A DNA stretch of 64,000 nucleotides from Amoeboaphelidium protococcarum (Eukaryota; Aphelidiomycota; Aphelidea). The stretch's first letter is position 1, and each line of letters begins with the position of its first letter. The notes under the pieces were generated by a model. It was given only the letters and a program-made list of their open reading frames with translations. It had not been told where the DNA came from and searched no databases. A program made the position numbers and the translations under genes. The DNA is taken from positions 1,002,001-1,066,000 of the forward strand of contig JALECJ010000255.1 in NCBI GenBank assembly GCA_023515745.1, given 5' to 3'. Positions 46,459-58,779 of this stretch are shown here, piece by piece.

Positions 46459-47705
46459 TCATAGTAATTAAAGTTCACTCTTAACCTCACCGACGATGCG
46501 CATCCGTTCGCGAGCGTCCATGATGGAATTGAGAATGGCAGCCAGTCTGACACCGCTCTTGGCCACAATCTCAATGGCAATCTTCTAATTCGCATCAACA
46601 TAATCCTGACCGAGAGTTTAGATACCATCCTTCGGCCACACAGATTTGCAATTGTACTAATTACTTTCGCGAGCCCACAGGTCAGGGCACACGGCGCTAG
46701 TTAAATCTTGCACAGAGAGAAATGGTTCACTGGACATTAACGGTGAAGATGGATCCTGGAATACCATGCGCGGATACGAACAAGTTTCCCATTTACCAAC
46801 CTGACCGTCCCAGCCGTCATTTATCTTGGTGATGAGATAGTCTGTCAGAGGCGCGTAATCAACACCACGAGCTAGATTATTATCATCATCATCACTATCA
46901 CCGTTCTATTCGGACGCGTCACTTTCATCAATAACAGGCTTATCATCGCTGTGGAACATCTGACGCACAATCTTATCCAGAAGAAGGCCATCCCAGACAG
47001 CGTGAAGATTAGACTTGGCGTTAAAGAAACGCACTGAATAATCGTTACCACCACGCTGACGACCAGATGCATGCAAAGGCTGATGAATGTCACCGACAAA
47101 GTGAACGATAAACTTCAGAGCCTCAATCTGCACTGAGATGTCATCGCTCGTCAATAGACGCTGCGTGTAATTCTTCAGAGCACCAACGATACAAGTACCA
47201 AATCGATCCCCTTCAAATTTGATTGGGCAATCGCGGGCATAGTTGTAGCTACACTTTTGAGGCTCATTGTCCAGAGGATTGACATAGTGCAACTGGGAAG
47301 TAAATCGGTACTTGGCACTTCTCTTAATTTAATCAGCCCATGTTGAAATTTTCTGCAAATCCAACTGATAATTCGGATCTCCGCCAATCAACGACGCCAC
47401 ACCATTGCTTTGATAATCATCATCATTATTACCAGCACTGACGGCTTTGACACTACTACTACTCTCATAGCCATCATATTTCAGTATCGCTTCAAGCTGT
47501 CTCACTGTTGACTCTGTCAATAGAGATTAAGCAATCGCTGCAACCATTCGATGGCCTACATGAATTCAAAATATATATTCATTATAATCATGATAATCAT
47601 ACAATGAGAATAGGTAATACCTCCGAATCCATAGCCGATAACAGAATTCAGCAGCGATACGATAACAGCGATAACCAGCGCAAAGGAGAATTTAGATACT
47701 GCCAT
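46459..47705 (-). CDS. Secreted S1/P1-family zinc nuclease
   Basis: Exons 47621-47705 and 46459-47555 (65-bp intron); 393 aa. Signal peptide MAVSKFSFALVIAVIVSLLNSVIG is followed by YGFGGHRMVAAIA, where the intron splits the G-G-H motif. Zinc-binding and core motifs are present: STWADQIK, LHYVNP, LKFIVHFVGDIHQPLHAS (H-x3-H pattern), GGNDYSVRF and LHAVWD. S1/P1 nucleases cut single-stranded DNA and RNA at three zinc ions. The usual first mature residue Trp (W-G-x-x-G-H) is Tyr here. A His/Asp-rich insert follows (DSDDDDNN). Confidence 0.9.
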
Positions 47706-48211
47706 ATAGGTGTAGATGATAAATATATACACACCAAGTGATGATTGTGTATATACAAAAAGTAGTCAATGCAATGGACGACTATCGTCTGTGGCACAAG
47801 GCGATTGGCTTGAGTGTCGTTGCGCAATAAAATGAAAAAGATTTCGTTTCACAAACCGCGGCTCGCGTCGCTTTTTAAGTTTCGCGCTTGATCTTGTTGT
47901 GGGAAAGGGCCATAAATCGAGAGAGACTCAGGAGTGTATGTGGATGACGTGATGCTTGATGTACCGTAGTTGTTACAGTCAGGAATTAAGTATCTGAATA
48001 AATAATGACTGTGAAATTGTATTGAGCGAGTTACTTAAACAATTGTATATGATTGTCACCCTGTGAACGAATCTCTGGCTGACTAGATAGTTGGAGTTTA
48101 AACAGATCTAAACAGATTTAAGTGGGAAGAGAAGACGCGCGTGAAAATCATCAATGCTTTAAAGTTGCGGGGTTCCCAAGGTATAACTACTCATTGTTAG
48201 TACATCACACG
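47706..48211. other. Intergenic region, nothing recognised
   Basis: About 500 bp between the nuclease start and the 3' end of the CRC1-like gene. No gene supported. Confidence 0.5.
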
Positions 48212-49301
48212 TCAGAATAACTTTTCTAAAGCCTTATTACTCATCTCGGCTCCAAAGAATGTTGCAGCATTAGCCTACACGCGGAATATAGAATTACAGT
48301 TGATCATCAATACATAACAATCTTACTGGGAATGCACGCAGCATGATCGGACCGAAGCCTTTGAACAATGCAGTTACACCTTCTTCGCGTATCAGCTTAA
48401 AAAACACGTCATCCAAACCTTTGTACATGCCTTCAGGAGCCGATTGTAATCTAGACTTTAATACATCAGGTGGGATAGCAATAGCCCAATTCATAACACC
48501 AGCAAGGCCTACAAATACGCAAAGTTGATAAATTTAACCTTGATGGGAATGTAAATATATAAACTACCTCCAGAGAACAGAATGGCAGCCTTGTCAAGCT
48601 GTCCATCGGCAGACTTTTTGGATAGCTTTTCTTTAGCAATCTCATAGGTGGCAAAATAGGCAACACTACCAGGGACATCACGAAGCAGAGTAGCGCCAAA
48701 TCCTCTGTATAAACTTGATACACCACCAGTCTTCATTAAATGTTTGACCACATCTCCCGGTCCTTTTAAGACTACTGCTGAGCTGCCCGCAGTCGATGAT
48801 CCTTGAGTCTGCAAGATCACCTTAATTCTCTCAATAGGGGTCATCAAGAATGTTGTTGGCACAGCACTGAATCCACCAGCAAAGCTGACCTGGCTCAGAG
48901 TCAGCGGATCAGCAGGCTTTGAGTTCCAAAGCTTGACCGACAACTTGCGGCCCATCTCATAACCCCAGAAGCAGACAGCGTACATTGGCGTTACAAAGAT
49001 CAACGGTGTGGCCATTCCGCGGTATAGTCCTCTAATTCCCTCCTTCGCAATGGTCTTTCTAACCACATCCATCGCTCCCTTATACTGCGAATCTGTCTGC
49101 AGTCTAACTTTAACAGTATCAAACGGTTGGCCAACCAGAACCAAACACATTCCTACAGATACGATTAATTAACATCTCAATTGATAAAGTAAAAATGGAA
49201 TTGTATATTGAGTAAATACCTCCAATGCCACCGCTAATAAAGCGCTTAATTCCGTATGGATCCTTGTTCACAATAGGTTGCGTATCTGATTCCTTTGACA
49301 T
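48212..49301 (-). CDS. CRC1: Mitochondrial carnitine/acylcarnitine carrier
   Basis: Exons 49220-49301, 48568-49152, 48327-48508 and 48212-48274 (introns 67, 59 and 52 bp); 303 aa. Mitochondrial carrier family with three repeats: [27 protein letters not shown] and [12 protein letters not shown] (P-x-[DE]-x-x-[KR]). The ending [14 protein letters not shown] is characteristic of carnitine/acylcarnitine carriers and is created by the last splice. It brings acylcarnitines into mitochondria, which fits the peroxisomal thioesterase elsewhere in the window. Confidence 0.92.
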
Positions 49302-49514
49302 TTTAATTGCAAATTGTACTAATTTAGTATTGTTGTAAAATTTCTACCTCAAAGTGGATAATAAGCGAGAAAGAGAGCGGAAAGCTTAAAAGCTGAAAGA
49401 TCAAACACAACTGCAAGTCTCGCTTAGCTACAGAATAAGGGTGTGCAGATTTAAGATTTTTGCAGTTTATATTCGAATCTTCAATCTAAATCTTTAAAAT
49501 AATTGCTTAAAATT

Positions 49515-50587
49515 ATGCTGCCAAAAGAACTATTCAAGATTGGAACTACACCGCGTATTCGCTCGCTATTTAATGGTATGATTTGTACTCTGAAAGTTTG
49601 TTATACTAATTCTACCATCTTTAAACAATTGTAGTACCGGGAAGTAATGAGAATATGTTGTAGAAATGTTTGAACCGTGGAGCGGATGCCGTTGTGCTGG
49701 ATCTAGAGGATGGAGTAGCTTTTTCGGCAAAGCGGAGTGCACGTAAGATGATTGTGGACTTTCTGCAGTAGCATACGCGTAAAGAAGATGAACGATAGAG
49801 TTAGATCTTCATAAGAATCAATGCTTTGACTTCTGATGGAGAGTTGTCAGAGTGGAGCAAAAGTGATCTGTCAGCTTTATCGCCACATCTTCATCTCGCT
49901 GATGGTATTGTTCTACCCAAGACAGAGAATAGTCAACATTTGGGACATTTAGATAAGTATTTGACTCAATTTGGTTACGATTAGTAAAAGAGTTCGAAGC
50001 GTCTAAGTATTTTGTCAGCTTTAGAGAGTCCGATGGCAATTCTCAACGCGTAAAGTATTGCATAGTCCTCTTAAACGGTGTATGATAATATTGCTCTTTT
50101 GGGATTAGTCTTTGCGTCAGAAGACTACACCGCTAGCAGTAGAGTGCAGAGAACGAATGATCTAAGCACTTACATTTACCCAAGAAGTCATTTGCAGTGC
50201 GTCGCTAAAGCATATTAGCTCCTCGCGATTGATCTTGTTTCAATCAACGTGTCGAGTAAGCGCGACTCCAAGAATGATGACTGGAGAAAATTGCTACGCT
50301 CTGAATGCCGAAATGGTAGGCAAATGGGTTTTAATGGGAAGCAGTGTATTCATCCTGCCCAGATTGACGTGATTAATAAGATGTTCGCGCCCTCAGAGGA
50401 AGAAGTGGCATGGGCTCAGAAAGTTATGGACGTTCTCAAACACATAATGGCAGTTCAAAATCTCAACACTATACCAGGCGCCTTCGAACTTGAGGGGAAA
50501 GCTGTTGATTTGCCCGTGATAAGAGATGCCATCCAAACGCTATCTGACGCTGGGTGGGACATGGAGTAGCTGAGCTAAAAGTACTGA
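49515..50587 (+). CDS. CLYBL: Citrate lyase beta-like protein (CLYBL)
   Basis: Exons 49515-49575 and 49635-50587 (59-bp intron); 337 aa. HpcH/HpaI aldolase family; the mitochondrial enzyme has malate/beta-methylmalate synthase and citramalyl-CoA lyase activity. Motifs: LFNVPGSNENM (splice inside), GADAVVLDLEDGVAFSAK, IFIRINAL, GIVLPKTE, LSALESPMAILN, FASEDYTAS (metal ligand region) and GKQCIHPAQIDVIN. The N-terminus is short and basic, compatible with a mitochondrial presequence. Seven or more Gln are UAR-encoded. Divergent from CRC1. Confidence 0.92.
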
Positions 50588-50621
50588 ATTAAATATTGAC
50601 GAATTATGACTCTATTTAGTA

Positions 50622-51840
50622 TCACATATCAGCATAGAAACTGTCAGTGACTTTATGATCATCATCTTCCCTGCTCTGTTTCCGTCTCTTTCGACGTGAC
50701 TGTTTACTATGCTATGATGAATCGTCAGTAAATTCTGTGCCATCCAGGAAAGCAGTAAAGTTATGGTAGACATCTAAGTGACCAAGCATATTAGCCGTAA
50801 TCAATGTCGATCCGGATGCATTAATCTCCATCATTTCAACATCTTGTCGAATCTTCTTTACTTCAGACAGAGAACTAGACGATTAGCAATTTAGAGTGCG
50901 TATAACTTTGTTTGGCTGTACATTTACAAGACTAATGACACCCGCCTCATTTCCAATCAGTACTTCATCCTCATTCACTTTCACCATTGCAGTTATAGAT
51001 TCCGAATTTGATGTGTGACGCGTCGTCTTATCTGGTGCAGGAACCACGAATCTATCGGACATGTCACCCCAATTACCCCAATTGAAAATTCCCATCACGT
51101 CGTTGTTAATTTGAGGATTCAGTTGGGAATTTGATGGATTCTCGAAGCCCACCACCACCCTTTTACCGTGCTTCATCACAGCACCGCAGAGCATACCAGC
51201 TTCCATGTTATCACTGCGCGCAATAAGCCCATAGTCGGTTGCATCCTTGGCCTATGACTAAGGCTTATGATACACTTTGCGAATATCAAATACTGATAGA
51301 TACCCATCTTCTGATAGGGAGATTACCGATTTACTATCTCCATCCCGCTGCAAAAATGTTCGGACTTCTCCTTCATGTACATCATTCCATTAATATACGC
51401 ATTTACGCTATCTAAAATCGTGAATAGCAATGTGACCATCAACACCGCCGATAACAGACACCGCAGACCAACTCGAAGCGGAGAGACCTGGGAGCACTTT
51501 AATCACTTCAGGCTCAAAGCCCAACTGATCATCCAGATGCGATACGACTCGAGCACTTTCACAATCATACAAAGATAGACCTGAGCCGGCATCAACAGCA
51601 TACACACAATGATCAAAGACGTCAAATGAGCATAAACTCTCCGCTGATACTTTGATTTTACTCAACTAATGCAAATCAGACGCGCGATATCTACAAACAT
51701 TATGCAAATCAAATATAGATTAAGAATAGGTTAGAAAAGATATATTACGTGTATAGATGACCAGATATGGTGGACACACTAAAACAGTCGTCATTGACAA
51801 ATTTAATGCACGTAGCGCCGCGACCTTTAGGAATTTACAT
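50622..51840 (-). CDS. WDR55: WD40 protein of the WDR55/Jip5 family
   Basis: Exons 51749-51840 and 50622-51690 (58-bp intron); 386 aa. Nucleolar WD protein involved in rRNA maturation. Repeats: CIKFVNDDCFSVSTISGHLYTY, SFDVFDHCVYAVDAGSGLSLYD, VSVIGGVDGHIAIHD, VISLSEDGYLSVFDIR and GNEAGVISLVNV. The end has FTAFLDGTEF, a basic stretch (SRRKRRK) and SFYADM, comparable with the R-K-rich tail and FFADL end of Jip5. The start is tentative: homologues usually have one more repeat upstream, so an extra 5' exon may exist. Confidence 0.7.
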
Positions 51841-51971
51841 GAAATTACTCACAACCATATGATACACCACCTTATGAAAAATATTGGATCACTTTACTAC
51901 TACTGTATATCAAAATGAAAATTATAAAAATTTTAAATTCAAAGATGTAACAACGAACACCTTTATCATTA

Positions 51972-53221
51972 TCAAATTTCATCGTTGCTTCCGTTGATAC
52001 CACTCAACTGAATAGTATTAATCCAACGCTGAATTCTCTCATACACCATAAATGTAATAGCCTATCCTGGGGCGACACGTAATAGACGCGGTGTCAATCC
52101 TTTGTAGAATGCCATCACTCCCTCTTCGCGGTAAATTCCAGTTACAACACGCTTAAATCTAGTGGATGCCGACTCACCAGGCAGGGAAGTGGATCTCTGG
52201 ATACGAGTCTTTATAGTATCAATAGGCGCATTACTCATTGGTCCAAGAGCTCCAGAGAGGCCACCAGCCAGAAGATGCTAATAAGAAGGAAGATTATCAA
52301 GATTTTAATACTTCAACAACCAGTCCTTCATCTCCTTATAAGCAGTAAAATTCACAGCTTGATTAGTTGCTACATATGACAATATAAATATACCAAAATT
52401 CGACATCAATATGTAAAAGAGAACATTATACCTTGTCTCAGTGCGGTTAAGGTGACTCCTTTGTACAGCGCACCAAATCCTTCCTCTCTAATGATTGTAT
52501 AAGCTGCATGTCCAGCATTTCTATACTTTGGCACATCCATTGGATCAGCCATCGAGTGACGCTAAGCTTAAAGACGAATTTTCAGCACATCCATAGGAGT
52601 AACAACCATAATCTACAAGTATCATCTAATAATTATTAACTCTAACAATGAAATAGTTAAATTTAAGAATTACAGCTTCAGTCACACCTGCACCAAGACC
52701 TGCGACAAAGGTCTTTCCAACCGTAACAACTCCATCCTTGTCTGCCATTAAGCCTTTATAAAACTCAAAAGACATGAACCTTATAGCCATCTTGGGCACA
52801 ATTCCACTAACTACGGCACCCAGTCCCTTGTACAAAGCCAGAATACCTTCCCTCTTCACTATCAACTGTCCAACCCCGAAAAATCCAATGTTCTTGGGCA
52901 TGGACTACACTCAATAATTAGTTGCATCTAGATACTCACTTCATCATTAGTAGTTTGATATCAATCTTACACTCGTCTTTCCTCTAAGTTGCATCCTAAC
53001 CTTGATAGTGTCCAGAGGATGACAAACGCAACTTTCCACAAAACCAGCTCCTACACTTAATAATACTCAATTACAACGTAGACGACAGCGACAATGATAA
53101 TGACTCTTATAAGTTCAAAATTCATACCTCCACCAGCGATCAAGTGCGTGGATAATGGCTTCTTCTTGTTCTTATTATTATTGTTGTTGTCTGATGACTT
53201 GTTACTATCGCTGCTAGGCAT
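51972..53221 (-). CDS. SFC1: Mitochondrial succinate/fumarate carrier
   Basis: Five exons: 53128-53221, 52971-53050, 52674-52904, 52432-52612 and 51972-52369 (introns 77, 66, 61 and 62 bp); 327 aa. Carrier signatures: CHPLDTIKVRMQL, VTPMDVLKIRLQAQ and NAPIDTIKTRIQ. The Sfc1-type motif ALRQATNQAVNFTAYKEMK appears after the fourth splice, and RVAPGQAITFMVYE has its Gln encoded by TAG. It exchanges cytosolic succinate for fumarate, linking the glyoxylate cycle to mitochondria. The N-terminus is Asn/Lys-rich (KSSDNNNNNKNKKK). Confidence 0.92.
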
Positions 53222-53583
53222 TTCAGTTTAAAAGATATCAGGATTTATATGGATAAGTTAAATTGGCAATGAAATGCAAATAGTCAGAGTGAAGGAGTAA
53301 GTGAGTGAGTGAATGAGTGAGACAAGAGAGAGAGAGAGAATGGTCAGGTGAATAAGAAACGACGATCACCCAGCCAAGTAACGTTCCTGAAACAGAACTA
53401 GTCGCGGGCGCTTCAACGGAAATTTCACAACGAGATCGCCCCGTTCCCAGGCTGTCTCGTCGTGATTTTAGTTTCTGCATCAGTGGCACGTCTGGCAATT
53501 ATAACATTAACCACGTTTCTGTTACATATGGAATTGTTCTTCATAGATTAAAACTCATAAATGCATTTAACAGTTTGATGTAA
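53222..53583. other. Intergenic region, nothing recognised
   Basis: About 360 bp between SFC1 and the RING/B-box gene. A GAGT/GAGA-type simple repeat lies at 53290-53340. Confidence 0.5.
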
Positions 53584-55520
53584 TCATTTACTCCAGCTAA
53601 TGACGGGCAAGTCAAATTCATCATCAGATGAAGATAGTTTGACTACGCGAATTGGAGGAGACTCTACAACGGGCACACTTCGCTTAACCTTCTCTTTCTC
53701 TTTTACAGATGCTGGCTGGATGTTAGTTGCATTACCACTCAATTGCTCTTAGGGAACCTCTTCAGCTTTACGTCGCTTGTACTTTCTCTTTGGAGCAGCC
53801 TTGGCACTGCCATCCTTGACTGGTTCATTCTGCGTCTTTTCAATCACAGATGGTGCCTTTGCGCTCTATTTAACAACATACGATTTACTAACAGGAATAT
53901 TTGGATTGCTAGCTATTAGATTAGCTGAAATGAATTAATTCTATCTAACTTGCGATTCTACATAGGTAGGAGGTGTTGCATATTACTCAAACTGATGACG
54001 AATATCAGCAACCTTTGGCTATGGATTATTAGCTAGGACGTTATCGCAATATTAGAGATTATTATTAACTAGCAGTCTAGGATCAACAGCATGGGACTAT
54101 GGTTCCTACTTAACCTGTGGATCAATCTCATTAGCAATTACTCGAAGCAGGGATGCAATCTATTTAGTGTCACAATCAATCGAAGAATCTGATTATAGTG
54201 CCAAACTAGGAAGAGACTAGAGCAATTGGTTCATAGTGGAGGTTACAGGCTCTGAGAATTGAGTGATTAAGTAGTCATTGTTGCTTTTCGTCAACTTTTT
54301 GATTGTTTAGTGTCTCAATTCCAAATCAGCTTACCTAGATTACAAATCATTCTACTACTTCTAGAGGAGCAGTTTCTTGTTATGAGCCTGATCGTTAATC
54401 TCATCTATAAGCTCCTTCTCTAAAATCTTCAATTCATTTACGGCACTTGATATAGTCTTTTAAATAGTTTAACGCGAGTTGAAGGAATTTTAATCAACCA
54501 AAGATAATCCGTTTTATATAGAGTCTCGAGTCAATCTGATAGAATCACTCCTTTACGCAATGAGATCTGCGCTGTTGATTAACTTTTGCTTTTAAAATGC
54601 AGCAGCTTCAGTAAGTAAGATCTTTTTATGTTTATCATGCTAGCTATAAATACACATAAAACAGACCATCTACTCACACTGCTCACAAAAAAGCATAGCC
54701 TTTTCCCCGGGGTGATCTTTACAAATCTACAATACTTATGTTCGCGTATATTACTAATGATATGTTACCATCAAAGAAATGTAAGACATTTACCTTAAAC
54801 TTTTCAGCTAATAATGTCAGAGTATCATCACCTTGACCTCCACAGGCTTAAGCAACGTGATGAAATTTAGTCTAAGAACCAGAATGTAGGCGCTGATTAC
54901 ACTGCAAGCACAGAAACAAGTTGCAATCGGAGCAATAACTCTAGACTTAATTAGTTGTACAGTCGGCTACACAAAGCTGCGATAATAAAATCATTGAATT
55001 CGCTTTAAAATACAGATGAAGAAACAATAAGTAAATTACCGCAAAGTGATATATGCTAGAATACATTGTCGCAAGCAGCGGCCAGAAACTCACTGCTCTC
55101 CAAACCAGTTTTCCCATCAGTACTAAGAACAGTTTATGCATTGCAGACGGTGCAGATCAGATTACCACCAAATCCATGCTTATGAGTGCTGGTATGAGGG
55201 GATTCCAATTGAGAACTTACATCATTCGCAGCTCCATTATAAAAATTTACTCCAAAAATACTTAAAAATCTAGACACGGTATCCAACTTCTTCACACCAT
55301 TTTATTAAACACCGGAAGATTTAGTCTAATGGGTAGTTTTTGTTGCCAGCTCTTGATAGTTGAATACCGGCATTTAATCGATACACTAATGACAAAATGA
55401 ATGGCCACAGTTTAAAAGTTTTGGAGACCTCGATGAAGTCATCAAATTAAGACAGTTCATACACAGCAATTATTTTATATCCAGTCCATCTATATGAGTC
55501 TTCATACTCCCACTAAGCAT
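53584..55520 (-). CDS. RING and B-box zinc-finger coiled-coil protein (TRIM-like putative E3 ligase)
   Basis: Exons 55040-55520, 54794-54966 and 53584-54726 (introns 73 and 67 bp); 598 aa. RING C3HC4: LLCMNCLNLM, LLNCGHSFCHQC, and a distal C-x2-C (ICTVC) near residue 120. Two B-box-like modules follow: CADC...YCSDCNLFLCLQCNQRLHSGS...FHH, and ICKDHPGEKAMLFCEQCEQMVCFMC...HDKHK. A long Gln-rich helical coiled coil comes next (many UAR codons), then a disordered tail with KRKYKRRK and a final acidic DDEFDLPVI. RING, two B-boxes, coiled coil is the tripartite order of TRIM ubiquitin ligases. Substrate unknown. Confidence 0.8.
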
Positions 55521-56002
55521 AATGGCGTACTCAATAGAAATGATAGTTAAGGGCGCGCAGAGAGAAGCTCAGAAATAGTCCGAGTTGTGAAACGAGCCTT
55601 TTCTGCTCCGTGAGATGAAGAAAGTTTTCTGAAGATGAAACGACATAACCGGGATTGATGGTTTAAAATTTATATATATAGTTAAAGTCACTGCGATATA
55701 ATATCACGAGTAAAGATCTGATAAGCATGCGCACTACAATGATGATTAATGATCAAGGTTCAGAGGGTCACAAAATTGGAAAGAACAGTGTTACTAATAT
55801 TACACCGGAATGGAGTCAGGTGATGTGACGTGTTGAAACGATCAACCAATCAGAAGCTGGATAATCCAGTCCAACTAGCTCTAGGACTGGTTGATCTCGA
55901 TACACTCAACAATCTACTCTGTGTGACCATTATTACTTCTTACTTTCTTATCTTGATATTGAATCATTTTACCATTTATTCATATTGTGCCAAGTAAAGA
56001 AA
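55521..56002. other. Divergent intergenic region, nothing recognised
   Basis: About 480 bp between the RING/B-box gene and the DOMON-b561 gene. No gene supported; presumably holds both promoters. Confidence 0.5.
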
Positions 56003-57334
56003 ATGCTGCTGTTTTATAACAATTATTGTAGAGGATTAATCTTAACAGTGATCAGCTTATTAGTACTAACAACTGCACAAGTGGATGCTTTTAATTACTG
56101 CACTCCAGATGGGAAAATGTGCGTGTCCACAAAGCCAGTTGCTAACAATTCACCTAATATGACTTTCGTCATTACATCGAAAGTACAAGGTTGGTGTGCT
56201 ATTGGACTTGGACAGTCAATGTCTGATGCAGATATCATGATGACATTTGCAAATGGAAAGAGGCTGACTGTGGTGTCTGCTTATTCATCTCAGCGTCAAC
56301 TTCCCGTGCCGTATGAGTAGCAATACGCGTAAATGCTCACTGGATCTACTGCTAACAACGGTCTCTACACTTTTGTGTTTCAGCGTCCGATCAAGGCAGA
56401 TCAGCCGGGGATGAAGAATATTCCTAATGGTGAAACCTCAATGATCTGGGCTTATAGTGATGCTGCGATTGATGGCGAATTTAGTACCTTGGGAATACAC
56501 GCATCCAAAGGTGTGATCCGAGCTAATCTATTTAGTGAACAGTCTGTGGCAGCCGGGCCTGATGCCACATAGTTGGTGCTGGCTCATGCGGCCATGATGA
56601 TTGTTGCATGGTTTGTTTTTGTGCCTGCCGGTATTTTTATTGCTAGATTTCTGAAATCTGCTCTCGGTGTTTGGTGGTTCAGATTGCATGCTATTTTGAT
56701 GAGCTCTGCTGTGATATTTGTCATCATTGGGTTGATTATGATTATTATGGCATTAAAATCTAGTAGTGGTGAAACTTTGGCTGAAGGCGCGCATCCTATC
56801 TTGGGCTTCTTTATCATTGCCTTGATGTTGGTCTAATCTATTTGGGGTGTTGTAATCGATCGTCTGTTCGATCCTTTACGCAAATATGTGCCTTGGCATG
56901 ATCAGGTTCACTGGTGGTTGGGACGCGTCGTTTTCATCTTGGCCATTGCCAACTCAATATATGGTGCCGTTTACTACAAGTTGTTTGATGTTCTTTATGC
57001 ATGTATCACCCTGATGCTTCTGGCCATCATTGCTATCGTCTTTGGTCAAGTCTTTATAGGATAATAGCATCATGTTGAAAACCAGTACAGTGGTTAGCGT
57101 GCATCGGACTTTTTGCCTAATATCGAGTCTGTGTCCACGTACAATAGCGGCAGTCTTGATAAGAGAGACTCACGGCGTAGTGCGACTAGATCTGGTATTT
57201 ACGGACAGAAGGGCAATAGTTCGTTCTTTGGTGATAACAGCTACCCAGTACACGGAAGTCAAATATACGAAGGAAATCAGAACGACTCATACAGAGAATC
57301 TGAACACATCCAATAATACTAAGATGATGAATGA
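56003..57334 (+). CDS. DOMON-cytochrome b561 membrane oxidoreductase
   Basis: 443 aa, single exon. Signal peptide (ILTVISLLVLTTAQVDA) followed by a DOMON domain (residues ~35-180: MTFVITSKVQGWCAIGLGQSMSDADIMM, FQRPIK, MIWAYSD). A cytochrome b561 core comes next with the four heme-ligand histidines: LAHAAMMIVAWFV, FRLHAILMSS, GAHPILGF and HWWLGRVVF. DOMON-b561 proteins move electrons across membranes (ascorbate or ferric reductase, or cellobiose-dehydrogenase-like in fungi). The cytosolic tail is Ser/Gln-rich, and its last codons include two UAR Gln before TGA. Confidence 0.9.
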
Positions 57335-57546
57335 GTCTTGTGTCTATGAAAACATTAATATTGACTTGAAATAACTTTTAATTGCTTGATTAAATATTTC
57401 TTATGTTTGCTTTGATACATGTCTGTCTTCTATTTACTGAATTACTTTTCCTGTATTATGTGGCAATTTCTAACGCGACTTAATCAATGTTGAATGGTCG
57501 ATTATTGTGAATGTGTGTGTGTTATTCCTGTCGAAACGACTTGGCA

Positions 57547-58431
57547 ATGGGCGGAAAACGGCGTGGACATCGGCAGGAGATATTCAACGAAGGTGAACTA
57601 GAGTCTTCGCTATAAAAGAATGGTCTACGATTGTAATAAATTAAAGGAGACGGCAACTGCCTATTCAGAGCATTATCTGATTAGTTGCACGGCTCTGAGG
57701 ATAGGCACGTTGAGATCAGATAGATGGTGTGTGATTATATCGATAAACATCGTGATGATTTTGTCCCATTTCTTCTTGAAGAGGATGATGGCAATACAGA
57801 CATTGACGAATACGTGGCGAAGATGAGGTAAAATGGGACGTATGGTGGCAACATTGAATTGGTGGCATTCAGTCGGTCAATGGCTGCCGAAATATGGATT
57901 TATTGGAGTGAACGCGTGTATTAAATATCCTCTGCTGGAGCTTCTTCAAAGATACTAAGGATCGCGTATCATTCGTATGAGCATTACTCCTCGGTTCATT
58001 CATTGAATCCTGCAACAGATCTGATAAATTAAAGGCACGTCTAATAGCATGTTCATACGCCTACTTTTGACAGTGATAAACTAAAATCTCTCGTAAAAGT
58101 GGTGGTTTCATCTGTGCCTCAAGTCTCGGGTAATGGCGATGAAAATACCATAAAGAATCTATTGATGCAGCACAATTATGACGTAGATAAGGTGATTGAA
58201 ATTATACTGACTGAATCGGCGGATATCGAATAAGTACCACAAGTTGAAGCATCAGTAGTAAAGGAGAGCGCAACTGTAGAAAGCAAGAGTCCGCGAAGAC
58301 AAGCAAAGCCAACAAAGCGCGATAAGAAGAAGGCTAGAAAGCAAAGGAAGTAGCAATCTACTGCCCAAGAACGTGGCAACACGATATTGACGCGTTAGAT
58401 AGAAGACACTATGCAGAGATTGTAAATATGA
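57547..58431 (+). CDS. OTUD3: OTU-domain deubiquitinase, OTUD3-like
   Basis: 294 aa. OTU cysteine protease: KGDGNCLFRALSDQLHGS gives the catalytic Asp/Cys loop (D-G-N-C), YGGNIELVAFSRS follows, and YHSYEHYSSVH supplies the catalytic His. A UBA-like segment (ENTIKNLLMQHNYDVDKVIEIIL) follows the OTU domain, then a basic tail (KPTKRDKKKARKQRKQQ). OTU plus UBA with a lysine-rich end is the OTUD3 layout. OTUD3 removes Lys-6/Lys-11 type chains. Several Gln, including the one in SDQLHG, are TAG. Confidence 0.9.
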
Positions 58432-58779
58432 CTTACATGATGTATTAACAACTTTTTTGAATTTGGTATTAATGATAGATTGGGAAACAAAATGTTGCAG
58501 AAATGGAGACCTGAAATCAAAGGTAGATGTTATCAAGTACTATGATACTGCATTTTTAATCTCTTCTCAATAACTAAATATGAGCGTGAACCAACTCCAT
58601 AGTCTAAAACAGACAGGGAGTAGATCAAATATGCTACGTGAACGCGTCAACATTGAATGTCAACGCAAAGCAAAGCTCATCATAACATCGAATGGAGATT
58701 GTCGCAAAAATGAAAAAGAGCTGTAGTATATTTTTAAATCTATCTAATCTATTTTACTCCTTTGTAATACTCAACTCAA
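58432..58779. other. Intergenic region, nothing recognised
   Basis: About 350 bp between two convergent genes (OTUD3-like and SVF1-like). No gene supported. Confidence 0.5.

Noticed and set aside
53280-53345. GAGT/GAGA simple repeat as a possible regulatory element
   Set aside because: Low-complexity sequence of a kind common in intergenic DNA; nothing ties it to either neighbour.
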